A stretch of DNA of 64,000 bases from Gentiana macrophylla (Eukaryota; Streptophyta; Magnoliopsida; Gentianales; Gentianaceae), in the NCBI GenBank assembly GCA_026214975.1, contig CM047805.1, positions 195,734,601 through 195,798,600 on the forward strand, in the 5' to 3' direction. Both the position numbers and the translations under genes were made by a program. Below the pieces are notes generated by a model that worked only from the letters and a program-made list of their open reading frames with translations, made no database searches and was not told the DNA's origin. Positions 23,148-34,215 of the stretch are shown one piece after another (positions within the stretch are counted from its first letter, which is position 1; every line of letters begins with the position of its first letter).

Positions 23148-23301
23148 TATTTTCTATTTGTTTTTACTTATTTTCTAGTAATTTTATGTACTTTGTTGAT
23201 TTCCATTTGTATTTTTGAAGTTTTATTTAAGTTTAATGAGAAACGGCTTATTTGAATTTAAATTGCATGAACATTTGATAATTTTGTTGAGAAACTGCAT
23301 T

Positions 23302-23503
23302 GGACGCCCGTCTAGAGGTCTGGACATCCGTCTGCCCTGTGTATCTCTTGGACGCCCGTCCGTTTATTTCCCTCCAATCCTGTTCAGTTTTCAAATGTTT
23401 GGATGAGCGTCTGAAAAACAGGACGCCCGTCCAGTTCATATATTTTTCCAGCTGGACGCCTGTCCACTGAGCTGGACGAGCGTCCCACATCTGTCTATAT
23501 ATA
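23302..23503 (+). promoter_or_regulatory. G1 internal promoter candidate
   Basis: Seven inverted repeats of the RRACGNNNGTYY type (some imperfect) lie at 23302, 23322, 23350, 23401, 23421, 23454 and 23474. Ten bases after the last one is CTATATATA (23495-23503). The same arrangement (repeat cluster, then TCTATATATAC) forms the LTR promoter of G1. The sequence after it looks like a plant 5' UTR leading to an intron and ORF3. Confidence 0.6.
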
Positions 23504-23800
23504 CCCCCTCCTTCCATGAACCCTCATTCTCCAGGATTTCAAACGCGAAAACCGACCTTTCTCCCTCCTTCTGCCCTAAAATCTTCGATTCTAAACCATT
23601 TCAAGCGATTCAAATTGCTATAGACCGCTCTTGATCCACTCTCTTTGATTTTCAAAGCCAAATTCCCCAACACACCATCTTTTTGGAGAATCAGAGCCCT
23701 CTTCAGTCCGACTTTTTGAGGAAAAGATCCGATTTTGGAAGCCACATTGGTGTTGTTTGGACTGATTTTCATCTCGATCAGCATCTACTCACCTTACTTG

Positions 23801-24075
23801 GTAAGTTAGTAACAACTTTTTTAGATTTCATTCACGTTTTTGTGAGTTCGATCTTTGGGTCGGCTCGTTCACTTGAATATTACCTTAATTCGTTTTTTTT
23901 CTGGTCTTGTGGTTTCTTTCTACTTTGTTATTGTGCTGTGGTGTTGTGATGGATGATGAATGGGTTGTTTGGTGCTGATTATGGTTGTGGTTGGTGGTTT
24001 GGTTGTTTTGAAATCCCGATTTGGATGTTAAACGGGTACCTTGTTTTGAATTGGGATTGTTTTGGTTTATTCTAG
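23801..24075 (+). other. Candidate 5'-UTR intron before G1 ORF3
   Basis: The donor is ACTTG|GTAAGTTAGT at 23801 and the acceptor is TTTATTCTAG|GAG at 24075. The 275-bp segment is T-rich, unlike the exon-like sequence upstream, which fits plant introns. It would place ATG 24085 nine bases into exon 2. This comes from sequence inspection only. Confidence 0.55.
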
Positions 24076-24084
24076 GAGTGAATC

Positions 24085-25562
24085 ATGGTTCATAAGAAGG
24101 CGGCAGTGAAGCGACATGGTAAGGATGTGGCCAGGGAGGGCGGGAAGAAGCGGAAAGAGTTTGATCCCACCTTAGTTGATCCAAACCGAGGTGTTAGCAT
24201 TCGAGAGCAACCCCATAGAGCCACCCAAACTAGGGCAACTTTGAGGGATGAGCCAACCTCGGGGTCGAGACGGATGATGACATCACCTTGGTAAGGATGC
24301 CTAGAGCTCAGAGAGGTGGAGCATCATCTAGGGTTGAGGAGGCTATGGATGCTCCTCGGAAAGAGGAAACGGTGGAGACTAGGGCTGCACAACCTAGGAA
24401 AAAAGCAAAAACCGTAGCCCCTATGCCTATGCCTCGTAGATTCGTGAACCCTAGAGCCCACAACGCTTATACTAAACACTATTTCTCGAGGACCATGTTG
24501 ATTGAGAGGGCTACGTTGGAGGCGAAGGTGGATCCGGGTTTTGTCAAGTTGCTAAAAGACCGGAAATGGGATGCCTTGATGACTATCCCGACTACCCCGG
24601 TCAATGGCTCCCTAGTTCGGGAATTTTACGCTAATTGCTCGGAGACCAACTTGGACACGGGGGTAGTTGTGGTTCGAGGGGTAGAAGTTCCGTTTACGCC
24701 GGAGGTGATTAATCAGAAGTATAACATGGCGGCTTTTGAGGGACGGGACTACAAGGAAGAAATTGTTCATAGACAGAGTACGGGGCGAGATCCTTTGGAG
24801 GAGTTACGGTTGAGAGTTCGCCCGGAGGTGGCTTGGACATTGAGGCCGGGTGGAGACCGGAAAGAGTTAGTCACCACTACCTGGACGGAGGATTGGAAAG
24901 TCCAGTGTAGGTTTATTTAGAGTCGGTTGTTACCAAAGAACAAATTGACACATTTTCATATTGGTGACCTAGGCATGCTTTATGCGTTGACTTTTGGCCT
25001 AAAGGTGAACGTGGGACAAGCATTATACGATGAGTTGGCTATCAATCAGAATATTTATACACGTAGCTTGATTATCCCTCACTTGATTCACAGTTTGTGT
25101 CTTGATGCCGGTGTGCCTGAGTATGGAGCGGATCATAAACCGAAGAACCCGAGGCCTATACAGAGGGAAAATGGTAAGTCTTCGGGGCATTCTGAGTCGG
25201 GGGCACCACAGGAGCCTGGTTCGTCATCAGCACCGCCTCGAGCATCCTCACTTCCTACTATATCTCCCTCAGTCCGGATGAGGTTGAGTATGGGCAACAG
25301 TGTACGGAACTGGTTGGAGGATATTCGGACTTCCCAGAATAACATCTTGACGATTCTGAAGTGTATCAGTGAGGGCCGGCAGCCGAGGGACGACAGAATC
25401 TTCGATCCGAGCACCATGGATTATATCTATTTTGATGCGATTGAGCAGGCCATTGCGGATGTTCTGGAGGAATCTGAGTCTTCTTCGGATGAGGAGCAGC
25501 CTGATACCCCTGCGAGTGATGTACCTTCGGCTGATGATTCTGCGGCTCCGGGGCAGTCATGA
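24085..25562 (+). pseudogene. G1 ORF3, plant transposon-protein-like (env position)
   Basis: The reading starts at ATG 24085 with a strongly basic N-terminus (MVHKKAAVKRHGKD, GGKKRK), a likely nuclear-localisation signal. A frameshift near 24265-24275 moves it to the frame running 24288-25562. One in-frame TAG (24918-24920) is the only other break, giving about 492 codons. The middle (about codons 110-330) has YTKHYFSR, KWDALM and LVREFYANC and resembles the 'putative plant transposon protein' domain found downstream of pol in Athila-like elements. The C-terminus has PRASSLPT, a helix and an acidic tail (EESESSSDEEQPD). No signal peptide or membrane span is visible, which argues against a membrane envelope protein. 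Confidence 0.75.
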
Positions 25563-25980
25563 TTTTATTTGTCCATTTTCGATTTTGATTTGTCCTAGAT
25601 ACTATGATTCTATATTTTTGCTACTTTTGATTACGTGATTCGTTGTAATTTTCATTTAGCTACTATTTATTCTTTCCGATGGATCATGTAAGCCATAAGG
25701 CATCAATACTTTCATTTCTACTTTGTTTAACGTGTGGATGTATTTCATGTTTCATCTTTTGATATTACTCGGTTTTGCTATATCTTTCCATTCTGGTATA
25801 ATTCCCTGTTTTCCCCGAGATGTTTCCGTGTTTGTCAAGTCGTGCAGGTATATTTTTAGTGGTTTTGTCGAGCTACATTGTATGGTTACGAGTTCTCAGT
25901 GGCACTACGTAGGCTCCGGCCTGACCGACGATTCGAGTACCTATTAAAATCAGCTAAGTTCTTTATCTTTTCTTTCGTTC
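25563..25980 (+). other. G1 non-coding stretch after ORF3
   Basis: This T-rich sequence has no credible ORF. Its last part (from about 25947, CAGCTAAGTTCTTT) enters the conserved upstream polypurine block. Confidence 0.4.
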
Positions 25981-26024
25981 TGCACAACATGAGGACATGT
26001 TGATCTTTAAGTGTGGGGGAGGGG
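25947..26024 (+). promoter_or_regulatory. G1 upstream polypurine block
   Basis: CAGCTAAGT, a pyrimidine-rich run, TGCACAACATGAGGACAT and TTTAAGTGTGGGGGAGGGG (26006-26024) follow in order. The same string of elements occurs in G2 (57994-58057) and G3 (47341-47403, minus). The purine run repeats the 3' polypurine tract core AAGTGTGGGGGAG and lies about 1.03 kb upstream of it. Confidence 0.65.
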
Positions 26025-27017
26025 AATGGTTTATGTGTATCGCACATTGCTTAACTCGTTATGTTTCTATGCAAAATGAGCTAGAATTTTCAAAAAAATT
26101 CGACACTTTTGTTTTTTGTTTTGTCCCGAGTAGGCACTTCAATGCAATGTTCGTTATTTTTATAGTCATTGATGATGTATATCATATGTTTGATAAGTTA
26201 GTTGTTTCACCTGAGATCTATTTTTCACGAGCCATAGTGAATGATGAGCTAATTTATAAAGTTATACCCCTTTTGATTAGTGGTTTTTGATTTCTTATAA
26301 GTTATGTGCTTAGTGCTACGTATATATCTTGAGATTTAAGATAGTTTGTATTTAGATCCGGAGTATGTTATACTGTGAATATCTAAGGTTTGAATGTGAT
26401 AAGTAACACGTAACTTATTGTCAAATGAAAAAGTTGAAAAATATGAAGTAATTGGGTGTGTTGAAAGCTAGTCGATGATTTGAGTGCGATAGGGTATACC
26501 ACATATGTCCTATACCACTATGATGACTAAAAGCTCACGACAGTTAGAAGAAGCTGCCTTATGATTGGAGTAAGGTAGGGTATATCTTGAATATCATATT
26601 CTGCTATGACAGGGCAACAGGTCATTCTGATGTGCGTTTAAAAGTGAAATAATTAAATCAACTTATATAAGAAGTGGTATGAAATGAATGAAAGACTAAG
26701 TTATCGTCTATCTTATCCCCAGTAGAAACTGATAGATATGCTGTAGGGATTATCCTCTGAGTATTTCAGAAAGGCCCTAGATATATTCGATCATTATTTT
26801 CGGGATATTTTACGTTTGTAGGGTACATCTTATGAGTGTAATTTATTGCTAGTCTACGAGGGGGTATTACCTAGTTTTGCTTTGAGTTTCTCAAGTTTGG
26901 ATTTAGTGGAAGTTTTCTATGGCTTTGCACACACACAGTGGTGAACCTCTGATTTATTGGATCTATGCTATATCGTCTGAGATGTCTATCTTTTTCCGAG
27001 CATTGGTTTTCGTTTTG
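26025..27017 (+). other. G1 3' region with imperfect duplication
   Basis: No gene is seen. Two related segments of about 65 bp (26476-26540 and 26562-26625) share GA-TT-GAGT..GGTAGGGTAT and CACTATGA/CTATGACAGG patterns. The corresponding region of G3 (46733-46893, minus) has the same pair. The rest is AT-rich. Confidence 0.45.
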
Positions 27018-27056
27018 TTTTGCTCGGGACGAGCAAAAGCATAAGTGTGGGGGAGT
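27018..27056 (+). promoter_or_regulatory. G1 GGGAC-loop hairpin and 3' polypurine tract
   Basis: TTTTGCTC and GAGCAAAA form an 8-bp perfect stem around GGGAC (27018-27038). Then ATAAGTGTGGGGGAGT leads directly into the 3' LTR at 27057. G2 and G3 have the same arrangement. Confidence 0.75.
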
Positions 27057-28601
27057 TGTTAAGGGTGAATTTATACGATTTATAACGCTATATTCTATGA
27101 TATTTTCCCTCATATTCGTATAAAATTGCATAAGAAACAAGTGTTTAACGGAAGTATTGAGTGAATGAGGTTTTTAATGAGTTAATCGCAAAATTGGTTG
27201 ATTTTGGTGTTTTAATTGTGATTTTATGTTTATTTGGATGATATTACATTTTGCGATGTTTTGATGTGTTATAGATGCACAAATTCGAGCTCAAGAGGTG
27301 ATTCAAAGAGGATCAAGTCGGATTTAATTAAAGAGGAAGAGATAACGATGATTTACATTGAAGAAGAAGGGATAAGTATGAAAAAAATCAAGATGAAGTT
27401 GATTACGGGTGGCGCCCATAAGCTTGAATCGGCCGTCAGGATCGGGACGAGCGTCCACCATCTCCAAACGAGCGTCCATTTGAGAAATTTGTCTGAGAGA
27501 GTTTGGACGCTGAGTGGACGGACGTCTGAAGCAAGTCCAAATCCATCTGGACGGGCGTTCACAAGTATGGACGGGCGTCCTTCGGCCGACTTAGCAGCGG
27601 CACCTTTGTTTTCTATATATACAACGCGTTTTCTCTACCTTAAGGATACCATATACTCATTATTCGAAACCCTAAACCTAGGGGCGGCTTTAGGCTGCGT
27701 TTTTACTTCTTTTATTCCAGTTTTTATGCTCCAAATTCTAGATTAAAAGTAGGCAGTTTTATGTTAGTTTTTTTCTGCAATTTCGAGTTTCCAAAGGATG
27801 TTGAGAGGCTAAGCTTCATCAAACGAGCATTGTGAATCCATCCTACACGTTTTGATTCCGTTTCTGCGATTATATTGTGAGTTTTACCTAAAGTTGTTTC
27901 CTTATTGCATGTTTATATTGTTTAATTGCAATTGTATCGAAAGATTTGCATGTTACGATTGTCTTATGTTGATGAAAGTCTCTATAAGCCTTAGATCACC
28001 ATGATAAGGAATAGTTGTTTAATCTATCATAACGAGAGTTAATAGGTTAGATTGCTAGGTTAAAGTTTACACCTTTGCTTCGTAAAATCGTTAATCTTCG
28101 ATCGAAAGATATAGATTAATAGGTGAATTACCTAAGAAATTAGGGTTCATGTTTTAGACAAGGTGAAATCACAACTTGGTTGAAAACATAATATAATCGA
28201 GATAGGAATTGATACTTGTTAGGATAGGTGGATCAATCGCTCGTTTGTTCATTAAAACTTGAATTTAATCCCGTGAAACTTGAATTGTCTAGATTAGTTA
28301 CTTTTATTTCATATTAGCTTATGTTTAATAGTTCGCAACCCATATCTTTCCTGGCTTTAGATCATATCTTCGTCGATTTTACGCTTTAGTTAAGTTTGTT
28401 TTCGATTGCGTTTAGTTTTATCCGCTGTTTAGATTAGTTTTTCGTGACATAATTTAATTAGACAAAAACTAGGGTTAACAATCGCCAGTTCCCCGTAAGA
28501 TCGACTCGGTATCAACCTCTATACTACGATCCTTATACTTGAGGAAAAACCGGATTTACAAATTTTATTACTTGTTTGCTTTGTTAATAAAATCCGTGAC
28601 A
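27057..28601 (+). repeat. G1 3' LTR (1545 bp)
   Basis: It is collinear with 14210-15756. The TATA box is at about 27613-27622, with the GGACG...CGTCC cluster upstream (27440-27575). It is preceded directly by the polypurine tract. Confidence 0.95.
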
Positions 28602-30680
28602 CTCGTACCAGGCACTTGGTGCCTGTTTGAGTCCATATAGAGCCTTTTTGAGCTTTTATACTTTGTCATCTTTTCCTTGAGTTAGAAACCAAAGGGTTGT
28701 TCCACATATACTTCTTCTTTCAGGTGTCCATTCAGAAATGCAATTTTGACATCCATCTGATATACTTTGAAGTCCTTGTGAGCTGTAAAGGCTAGAAAGA
28801 GTTTGATTGCTTCCAATCTTGCTACTGGTGCAAAGGTCTCATCATAATCTATGCATTTTACTTGTGAGTATCCTTTTGAACTAGTCTTGATTTGTCTGTC
28901 ACAACAGTTCCTTGTTCATCCATCTTGTTCCTGAATACCCATTTTGTTACACTGATGTTGGCCATGTCTGGTCTTTCAACAAGTTCCCAGAATTCATTTC
29001 TCTCAAATTCATTGAGTCCTTCTTGCATGCCTGTAATCCAATCAGCATCTTGGATTGCATCATCTATTGTCTTGGGTTCCACTTGTGATAGAAAACAAGT
29101 GAGCATGCTTTCCAGTTGTCTTCTTGTTCTAACACCTGTGTGAACATCTTCAATGACATGTTCTTCTGGATGATCTTTGAGCCAGTTTAAGTCAGGTTGA
29201 AGTTGTGCTTGCTCTGGATCTTCTACTATTCCTGCTTGTGCATCAACTTCTTGATCTTGTCTTGGTCGCTTTGTTGTTGCAGTAGCTGGTACTTCATCTT
29301 GATTGTCAAAAGTGTGATCCAGAATGGTAGCTGATACTATTGTATTCATATAGACTTGCCTTTGTGGAGCTTCTTCTTCAAAGTCGTGCAAGTCTTCACT
29401 ACTGGTGTTTGGTTCATCAAACACTACATGAATTGATTCTTCAATCACCAAAGTTCTTTTCTTGAGTACTCTGAAAGCTTTGCTGGTGTCTGAGTATCTT
29501 ATGAATATTGCTTCATAAGCTTTTTCATCAAAAGTATGAAGTTGATTCATGTTCAAAACAAAGCATTTAGATCCAAACATGTGTAAGTGAGATATGTTAG
29601 GTTTTCTCCTATTGCACATTTCATAGGGTGTTTTCCCTTGATGTTTATTGATAATGGATCTGTTTTGAGTGTAGCATGCTGTGTTTGCTACTTCAGCCCA
29701 AAATCTCTTTTATAGACTTGCTTCTGCTATCATGGTTCTAACAGCTTCCTTTAGAGTTCTATTTCTTCTTTCTGCTACTCCATTTCGTTGTGGAGTTCCT
29801 GCTGATGATAGTTGATGTATGACTCCATTTTCTTGATAATAAGTTTTGATTACTTCATTTAGGAACTTTGTGCCTCTGTCTGGTCTTATTTTGATGATAT
29901 TTAGCTCTTTTTCATTTTTAATTCTTCTCAGTAAATCTGGAAGCTTTTTGAGAGTGTCTATTTTAATGTTCATGAAAATGGCCTATGTAAATTTGGAGAA
30001 GTCATCAACCACTACTAAACTGTACTTCTTTCCACTTACACATACTGGTGTGACTAGTCCAAAAGATCCATATAAGAGATGTAAGATCCTTGTTGTTGAT
30101 TGAAGTGGCTTTGATTTGAAAGAACTTTTGATCTGTTTCCCTTTCTGACAAGCATCACATAGACTTTCCTTCTTGAATGTGATGTCAGGTAAGCCTTCCA
30201 CACAGTTTTTCTTTGACAACTTGTTGATGGTCTTGAAATTAAGATGATTTAGTCTTCTGTGCCAAATCCAGCTAGGTAACTGTTTGTTCTTGACCAGTAG
30301 GCAAGTTTCTGCTTTGGCTGTCCTCCAATCTACCATATACATGTTGTCTTCTCTCTTTCCTGCAAGTACAGTTGCGCTGGTTTGATTGTGAATCACCTTG
30401 CATCCTTTTTTCCTGAAGTGCACATTATATCCTTTGTCACAGAATTGACTGATTCTTAAAAGATTGATGTTTAATCCCTTGACATATGCCACATTCTGAA
30501 TCTTTAGTTTGTCTTTCAAGATGATGCCTTTCCCTTAATCTTGCCGGGGTTTTTTTTGCCTCCAAAAGTAACTTTGGGTCCATCAAAAGCTTTAAATTCA
30601 GTCAGCCATTCCTTGGTGCATGTCATGTGTTTGGAACATCCACTATCTATGTACTAGACATCCTACAAAACAAATTAAAC
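28602..30680 (-). pseudogene. C1 protease, integrase and RT N-terminal half
   Basis: On minus the protease motif DSGCSKHMT lies near 30650-30625. The pre-integrase zinc domain (WHRRLNHLNF, CDACQKGKQ) is open within 30519-29983. The integrase core follows (VVVDDFSKFT; then 29973-29710 with GVIHQLSSAGTPQRNGVAE, containing the catalytic-region pattern). The integrase C-terminus and a linker are in 29619-29100. RT starts with [11 protein letters not shown] near 28930 and breaks off at LKQAPSAWYE, where G1 is inserted. Frame breaks occur near 29990, 29700 and 28860, and a degenerate stretch lies at 28860-28680. Confidence 0.88.
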
Positions 30681-32689
30681 AAGCTTAGGTACCCAACACC
30701 GTTTGAGTCCATACCTGGTAGCAGTCATGCCTCCTACTCCAAATGTATATCCAAATGATTTTCTTTTTGGAGGGCTGAAGTCATCAACCTCATATGTAGG
30801 TATGGCAGAATAACTTCTAATAGGTTTAAAAGTATTCTGATACATTTCTCTACCTTTATGTGCATTTGCATCATTTTTCACCTTCCAAAATGCAGGAGGA
30901 AACCTATTTTCATACAGCCTCTTGTATCCATAAATATGTTTGGGTTGGCTTTTCTTATATACATGTTGTATAGCATGAAATGGTTTCTTGTATTTAGGGG
31001 GTGGAACATTCCAAACATCTTCAGAAGCAAAGTCTACCCTTACCTTTCAGTATGCCTTTGCCTTTAGTGGGCTGGTAAGATGATTTACTCTGTTGTTTCA
31101 CTACACTGGGATTTGACTTCACTGGTGCAGGATGAGTAGTTGAAACAATGGTCTGTCATTTTTTCGAATTTAGGTCCATTTTGGTCCTTGGTTAAGAATG
31201 ATGTTGTCCATTGTTTCTTTTTCATATTGACTAATGTAGCCAAGACCGATCATCGGATCCAAACCTTTTTGGGAGTTTGTAAGCTGGTGCTTTAAGTGGT
31301 GCAGTGGTGCTCTTAACTGGAGGGGAGGTTTTCTCAGCTGGTCTGTCAGTATCAGATGAGTGATCATCTATTGCTTGTTGATCAGTTAAGTGTACCTCCT
31401 TACTAGTTAATTCAGCTTTTAGTTCATCAAGTTCTTTCTTTAATATTTTATTATCCTATCTCAAATTCACACATTCTTGTTCCATAATTTCATGATTTGT
31501 TTGAATTTCTTCAAATACTCATGAGATTTTGAATTAGATTTGTAGAATCTAGTGGAAACATATATGATTGTGCATTGTCAGATGTGGATGGATTTGAGGA
31601 ATATGAACTAGATATTACCTCTCTTTTTTCAATTTCCTTGTCCATTAGACATAAATATGATTTGTCATTGTCTGAGCTGGTGCCTTCACCGTCATCTGAG
31701 TCATTATCGATGATTCCTCATCACTTTCAACGCTTTGGTTTCGACTTTTAGTGCTTTCTTTTCTTTCTTTTATCGATGAGTTGTATTTCTTCTTTTCTTC
31801 ATCTTTGTATTTTTCTTTTTGCAATTGAAGAATGTGTATTCATCATCTTTTTTCTTCATGTCTTTGCTTGAATTTGATTTCTTATTTGATGAAGAGCTTC
31901 CATTGAACTTCTTTTTGATAAATTTGTCAAAGCGTTTGATCAATAAAGCAATCTGATCCTTAACCTCTTGAGTCTCTTTGCTTGTTGAGTCAGCTGCTTT
32001 GCTTTGCTGGGGTTCAACCAGTGCACTGGCCTTGTGTGGCTCTGCTGGTGTAGCATCTTCATTGTTAAGTTCAAATTCATGAGCTTTTAATTGAGACATC
32101 AGTGTCAAGGTGTCGGTTTTTGCAAGATCTATTGTGCCTTTGAGTACTGATGTGATGATCTTCCATCATTCAGGAAGACCTCTTAAGAATTTTAGACAAA
32201 CTTCTTTCTGTGGATATCTATGTCCCTGTTTTGCAGTTCACTGATGATGCTTGAAAATCTGTTATCCATTTGATCAATGGATTCACTAGTCTTTATTTTG
32301 TAGTTCTCAAATTTCTGTTTTGCAATAGATAATATGTTTTCTTTGACAGCCTCTGATCCTTTATTGATCAGTCCCAATTTGTACCACATCTCCTTCGCTG
32401 TTTTGCAGTCTTTGATTCTCATGAACATTATACTGTCCAAAGTCTTCAAGATCATGTCTTGTGCAACAAAATCAAGATTTTCTCTTCTTCTATCATCTTT
32501 GGTCCAATCCTTCTTGGGATTTTCTATTTCCTTTCCTTGATATGCTCTTGTGGATATCACAGTCATGATCTTTATTGGGCCATCGTTGATAACATCCAGC
32601 ATCTCTTCATGACATGTTGTAAGATGAGACAACATCCGTATTTTATATTCATCAAAATTATTGATATTGAATACATGTACTCTAGACAT
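30681..32689 (-). pseudogene. gag: C1 gag and gag-protease linker
   Basis: The start is the minus ATG at 32689 (MSRVHVFNINNFDEYK), giving a copia UBN2-type gag open to 32192 (EMWYKLGLINKGSEAV). It continues in another frame at 32108-31770, with a Lys-rich nucleocapsid region and a zinc knuckle reduced to FFNCKKK, so the metal-binding pattern is lost. The stretch from 31769 to 30882 is a degenerate Ser/Thr/Lys-rich linker with many stops. The segment 30881-30675 reads on towards the protease. Confidence 0.75.
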
Positions 32690-32819
32690 AAATTTGAAGA
32701 ATCCATAGTCACAGACAAAAAAGGTATATATTTAAAAACATAGATTTGAAAACAACTTTGAAAGTATGTGTGATCACCTTGTTACTGTAAATCGATCCAA
32801 GTGTTCGATATTTAGGACA

Positions 32820-32833
32820 CTACTCCGATACCA
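32820..32833 (-). promoter_or_regulatory. C1 primer-binding site
   Basis: The minus strand reads TGGTATCGGAGTAG, a near match to the initiator-Met-tRNA primer site. It lies two bases after the end of the 5' LTR. Confidence 0.75.
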
Positions 32834-32835
32834 AT

Positions 32836-34215
32836 TGTTGGTACTAGAGAAGGGTGAGAATATAATCCGAGGGGGGTGGGTAGGGGTGAATGACTATATT
32901 GGAGTTTTAAAAACTTTTCTTATATTTAAAATATTTTGTGCAGTGGATAAGTCCCTTCAAAAGTTGTTTCAAAGTAGATTATGCACACACAGAGTACGAA
33001 TATAGTGTTGTAAAGAAATGCAGTAAAGTAAAGTGTTGTAAGTAAATGGACACAAGTTTTATTGTGGTTCAGGGTGGTGTAATCCTTTAATCCACTCTTA
33101 TCATGTGATGATTGGAGGAATTCACTATTGACTTTCACCAATACAATAGTGTGATTGTCTGAGGCTACACAAGCTTCACAATCTCCAAGACTATCACTCC
33201 CTGGATATAAAAGATTTAGTGACTCAGTCGTAACACACTACTCCTTGGGAACAAATCCTTCAGCAGCTATCACAAGCACAACTCCTTCTCAGATAGCTCT
33301 GATTCAGTGGCTTGACTGGGGTGTGAATTGAATTCACGTAGTGGTTGATCAATCTCAGTGCTTGACATGGGAATTGTAGCTCTGAGTTCTAAGTTTGATC
33401 AAGTCTAGATTTTACAATGTAGTTCAGGTATGAAGGCTTATGAAATTGACAGTGTTTTTGCACTTTTTCTCGTTATTCATGTATATATTTATCTTGTGTG
33501 TCAATGCCTTCTATTTATAGCCTTGATTATCCTTGAGTTTGAAAATCCATTTGTTGGCTATTTAATGCTGAGAATAATCCTTGATTTTATTCTCCTTAAT
33601 TTCAATGATCCGGATTTTCTTCAAACGTTCTTCATAAAATCCGCCCTTGATTGATTCTTCAATAATTGCTTGATTTTAACGTTTAGAATAAAATGTAGAT
33701 GGCATACTTTCACTTTGCAATTTTGGTCTGTGCTTGACATGCTTAGTGAATCTTTTTCCTTTGCTATTGAGATCTCCTTCACTGTTTTCTTTTAGCTAGC
33801 CAGCTGGAGCTTTTACTTAGTTGTTTTGCTGTTTTCTATATTTTTTTGAGTTTCCAAGTATGCTTGCACTTCACTGATCCTTTATTTGTGTGAGATCAGT
33901 ATACACCATATTAAATGAATAGATTTCATATCTTAAAGTAAATGTTAGACTTGTCCAAGGTCATCATAGACTTCCCTTGTTATAAGTCAGTCCATATGTC
34001 TTCACTTGACTCCACTGGTACTTGGCTGCCTTTACTCTGCTGCTATTCTGTCTTTCACTTAGCCATCCTACCGCCTAGTACAAGATTTGTCTCGACTTAA
34101 CTTGTACAACCTGTGAGAATCTAAGTAAAGACTTATACAAATATTTCTAACTTATTTCAGGCTTGCTATAACAGCTAGTATGGCCATCATCAAAACAAAT
34201 AAAATGTTCCTAACA
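32836..34215 (-). repeat. C1 5' LTR (1380 bp)
   Basis: On minus it starts TGTTAGGAACATTTTATTTG at 34215 and ends TAGTACCAACA at 32836. The TATA box is CTATAAATAG at 33511-33520. The first 445 bp (33770-34215) match the truncated 3' LTR at 2828-3245. Confidence 0.88.

Larger units (their letters stand above)
14210..28601 (+). mobile_element. G1: Athila-like Ty3/gypsy element with two extra ORFs, TSD ctcgt
   Basis: The element is 14.4 kb, with LTRs at 14210-15756 and 27057-28601 and TSD ctcgt at 14205-14209 and 28602-28606. The order is primer site, leader, gag, protease, RT, RNase H, integrase, hairpin block, small ORF, second hairpin block, internal promoter-like region, intron-like segment, ORF3, upstream polypurine block, duplicated 3' region, terminal hairpin, polypurine tract. 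It lies inside the RT of C1 in the opposite orientation; removing it with one TSD rejoins ...SAWYE to TLSQ... in frame. The LTRs differ at only a few percent of sites by eye, so insertion was fairly recent. Confidence 0.95.
2828..34215 (-). mobile_element. C1: SIRE/Maximus-like Ty1/copia element, split by N1 and G1
   Basis: The order on the minus strand is 5' LTR (32836-34215), primer site, gag, protease, integrase and the first part of RT. G1 is inserted there. Then come the rest of RT, RNase H, a spacer and an env-position ORF, which is cut by N1, and finally a polypurine tract and a truncated 3' LTR cut by C2. About 9.8 kb is C1's own sequence and the rest is inserts. An additional ORF after RNase H is the hallmark of the SIRE/Maximus branch. 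Stops and frameshifts in every ORF, and a mutated RT active site, show that it is dead. Confidence 0.88.

Noticed and set aside
24085..25562. Calling ORF3 of G1 an envelope gene
   Set aside because: It has the position, but no signal peptide, membrane span or cleavage-like site is visible. The basic N-terminus and acidic C-terminus fit a nuclear or nucleic-acid-binding protein better.
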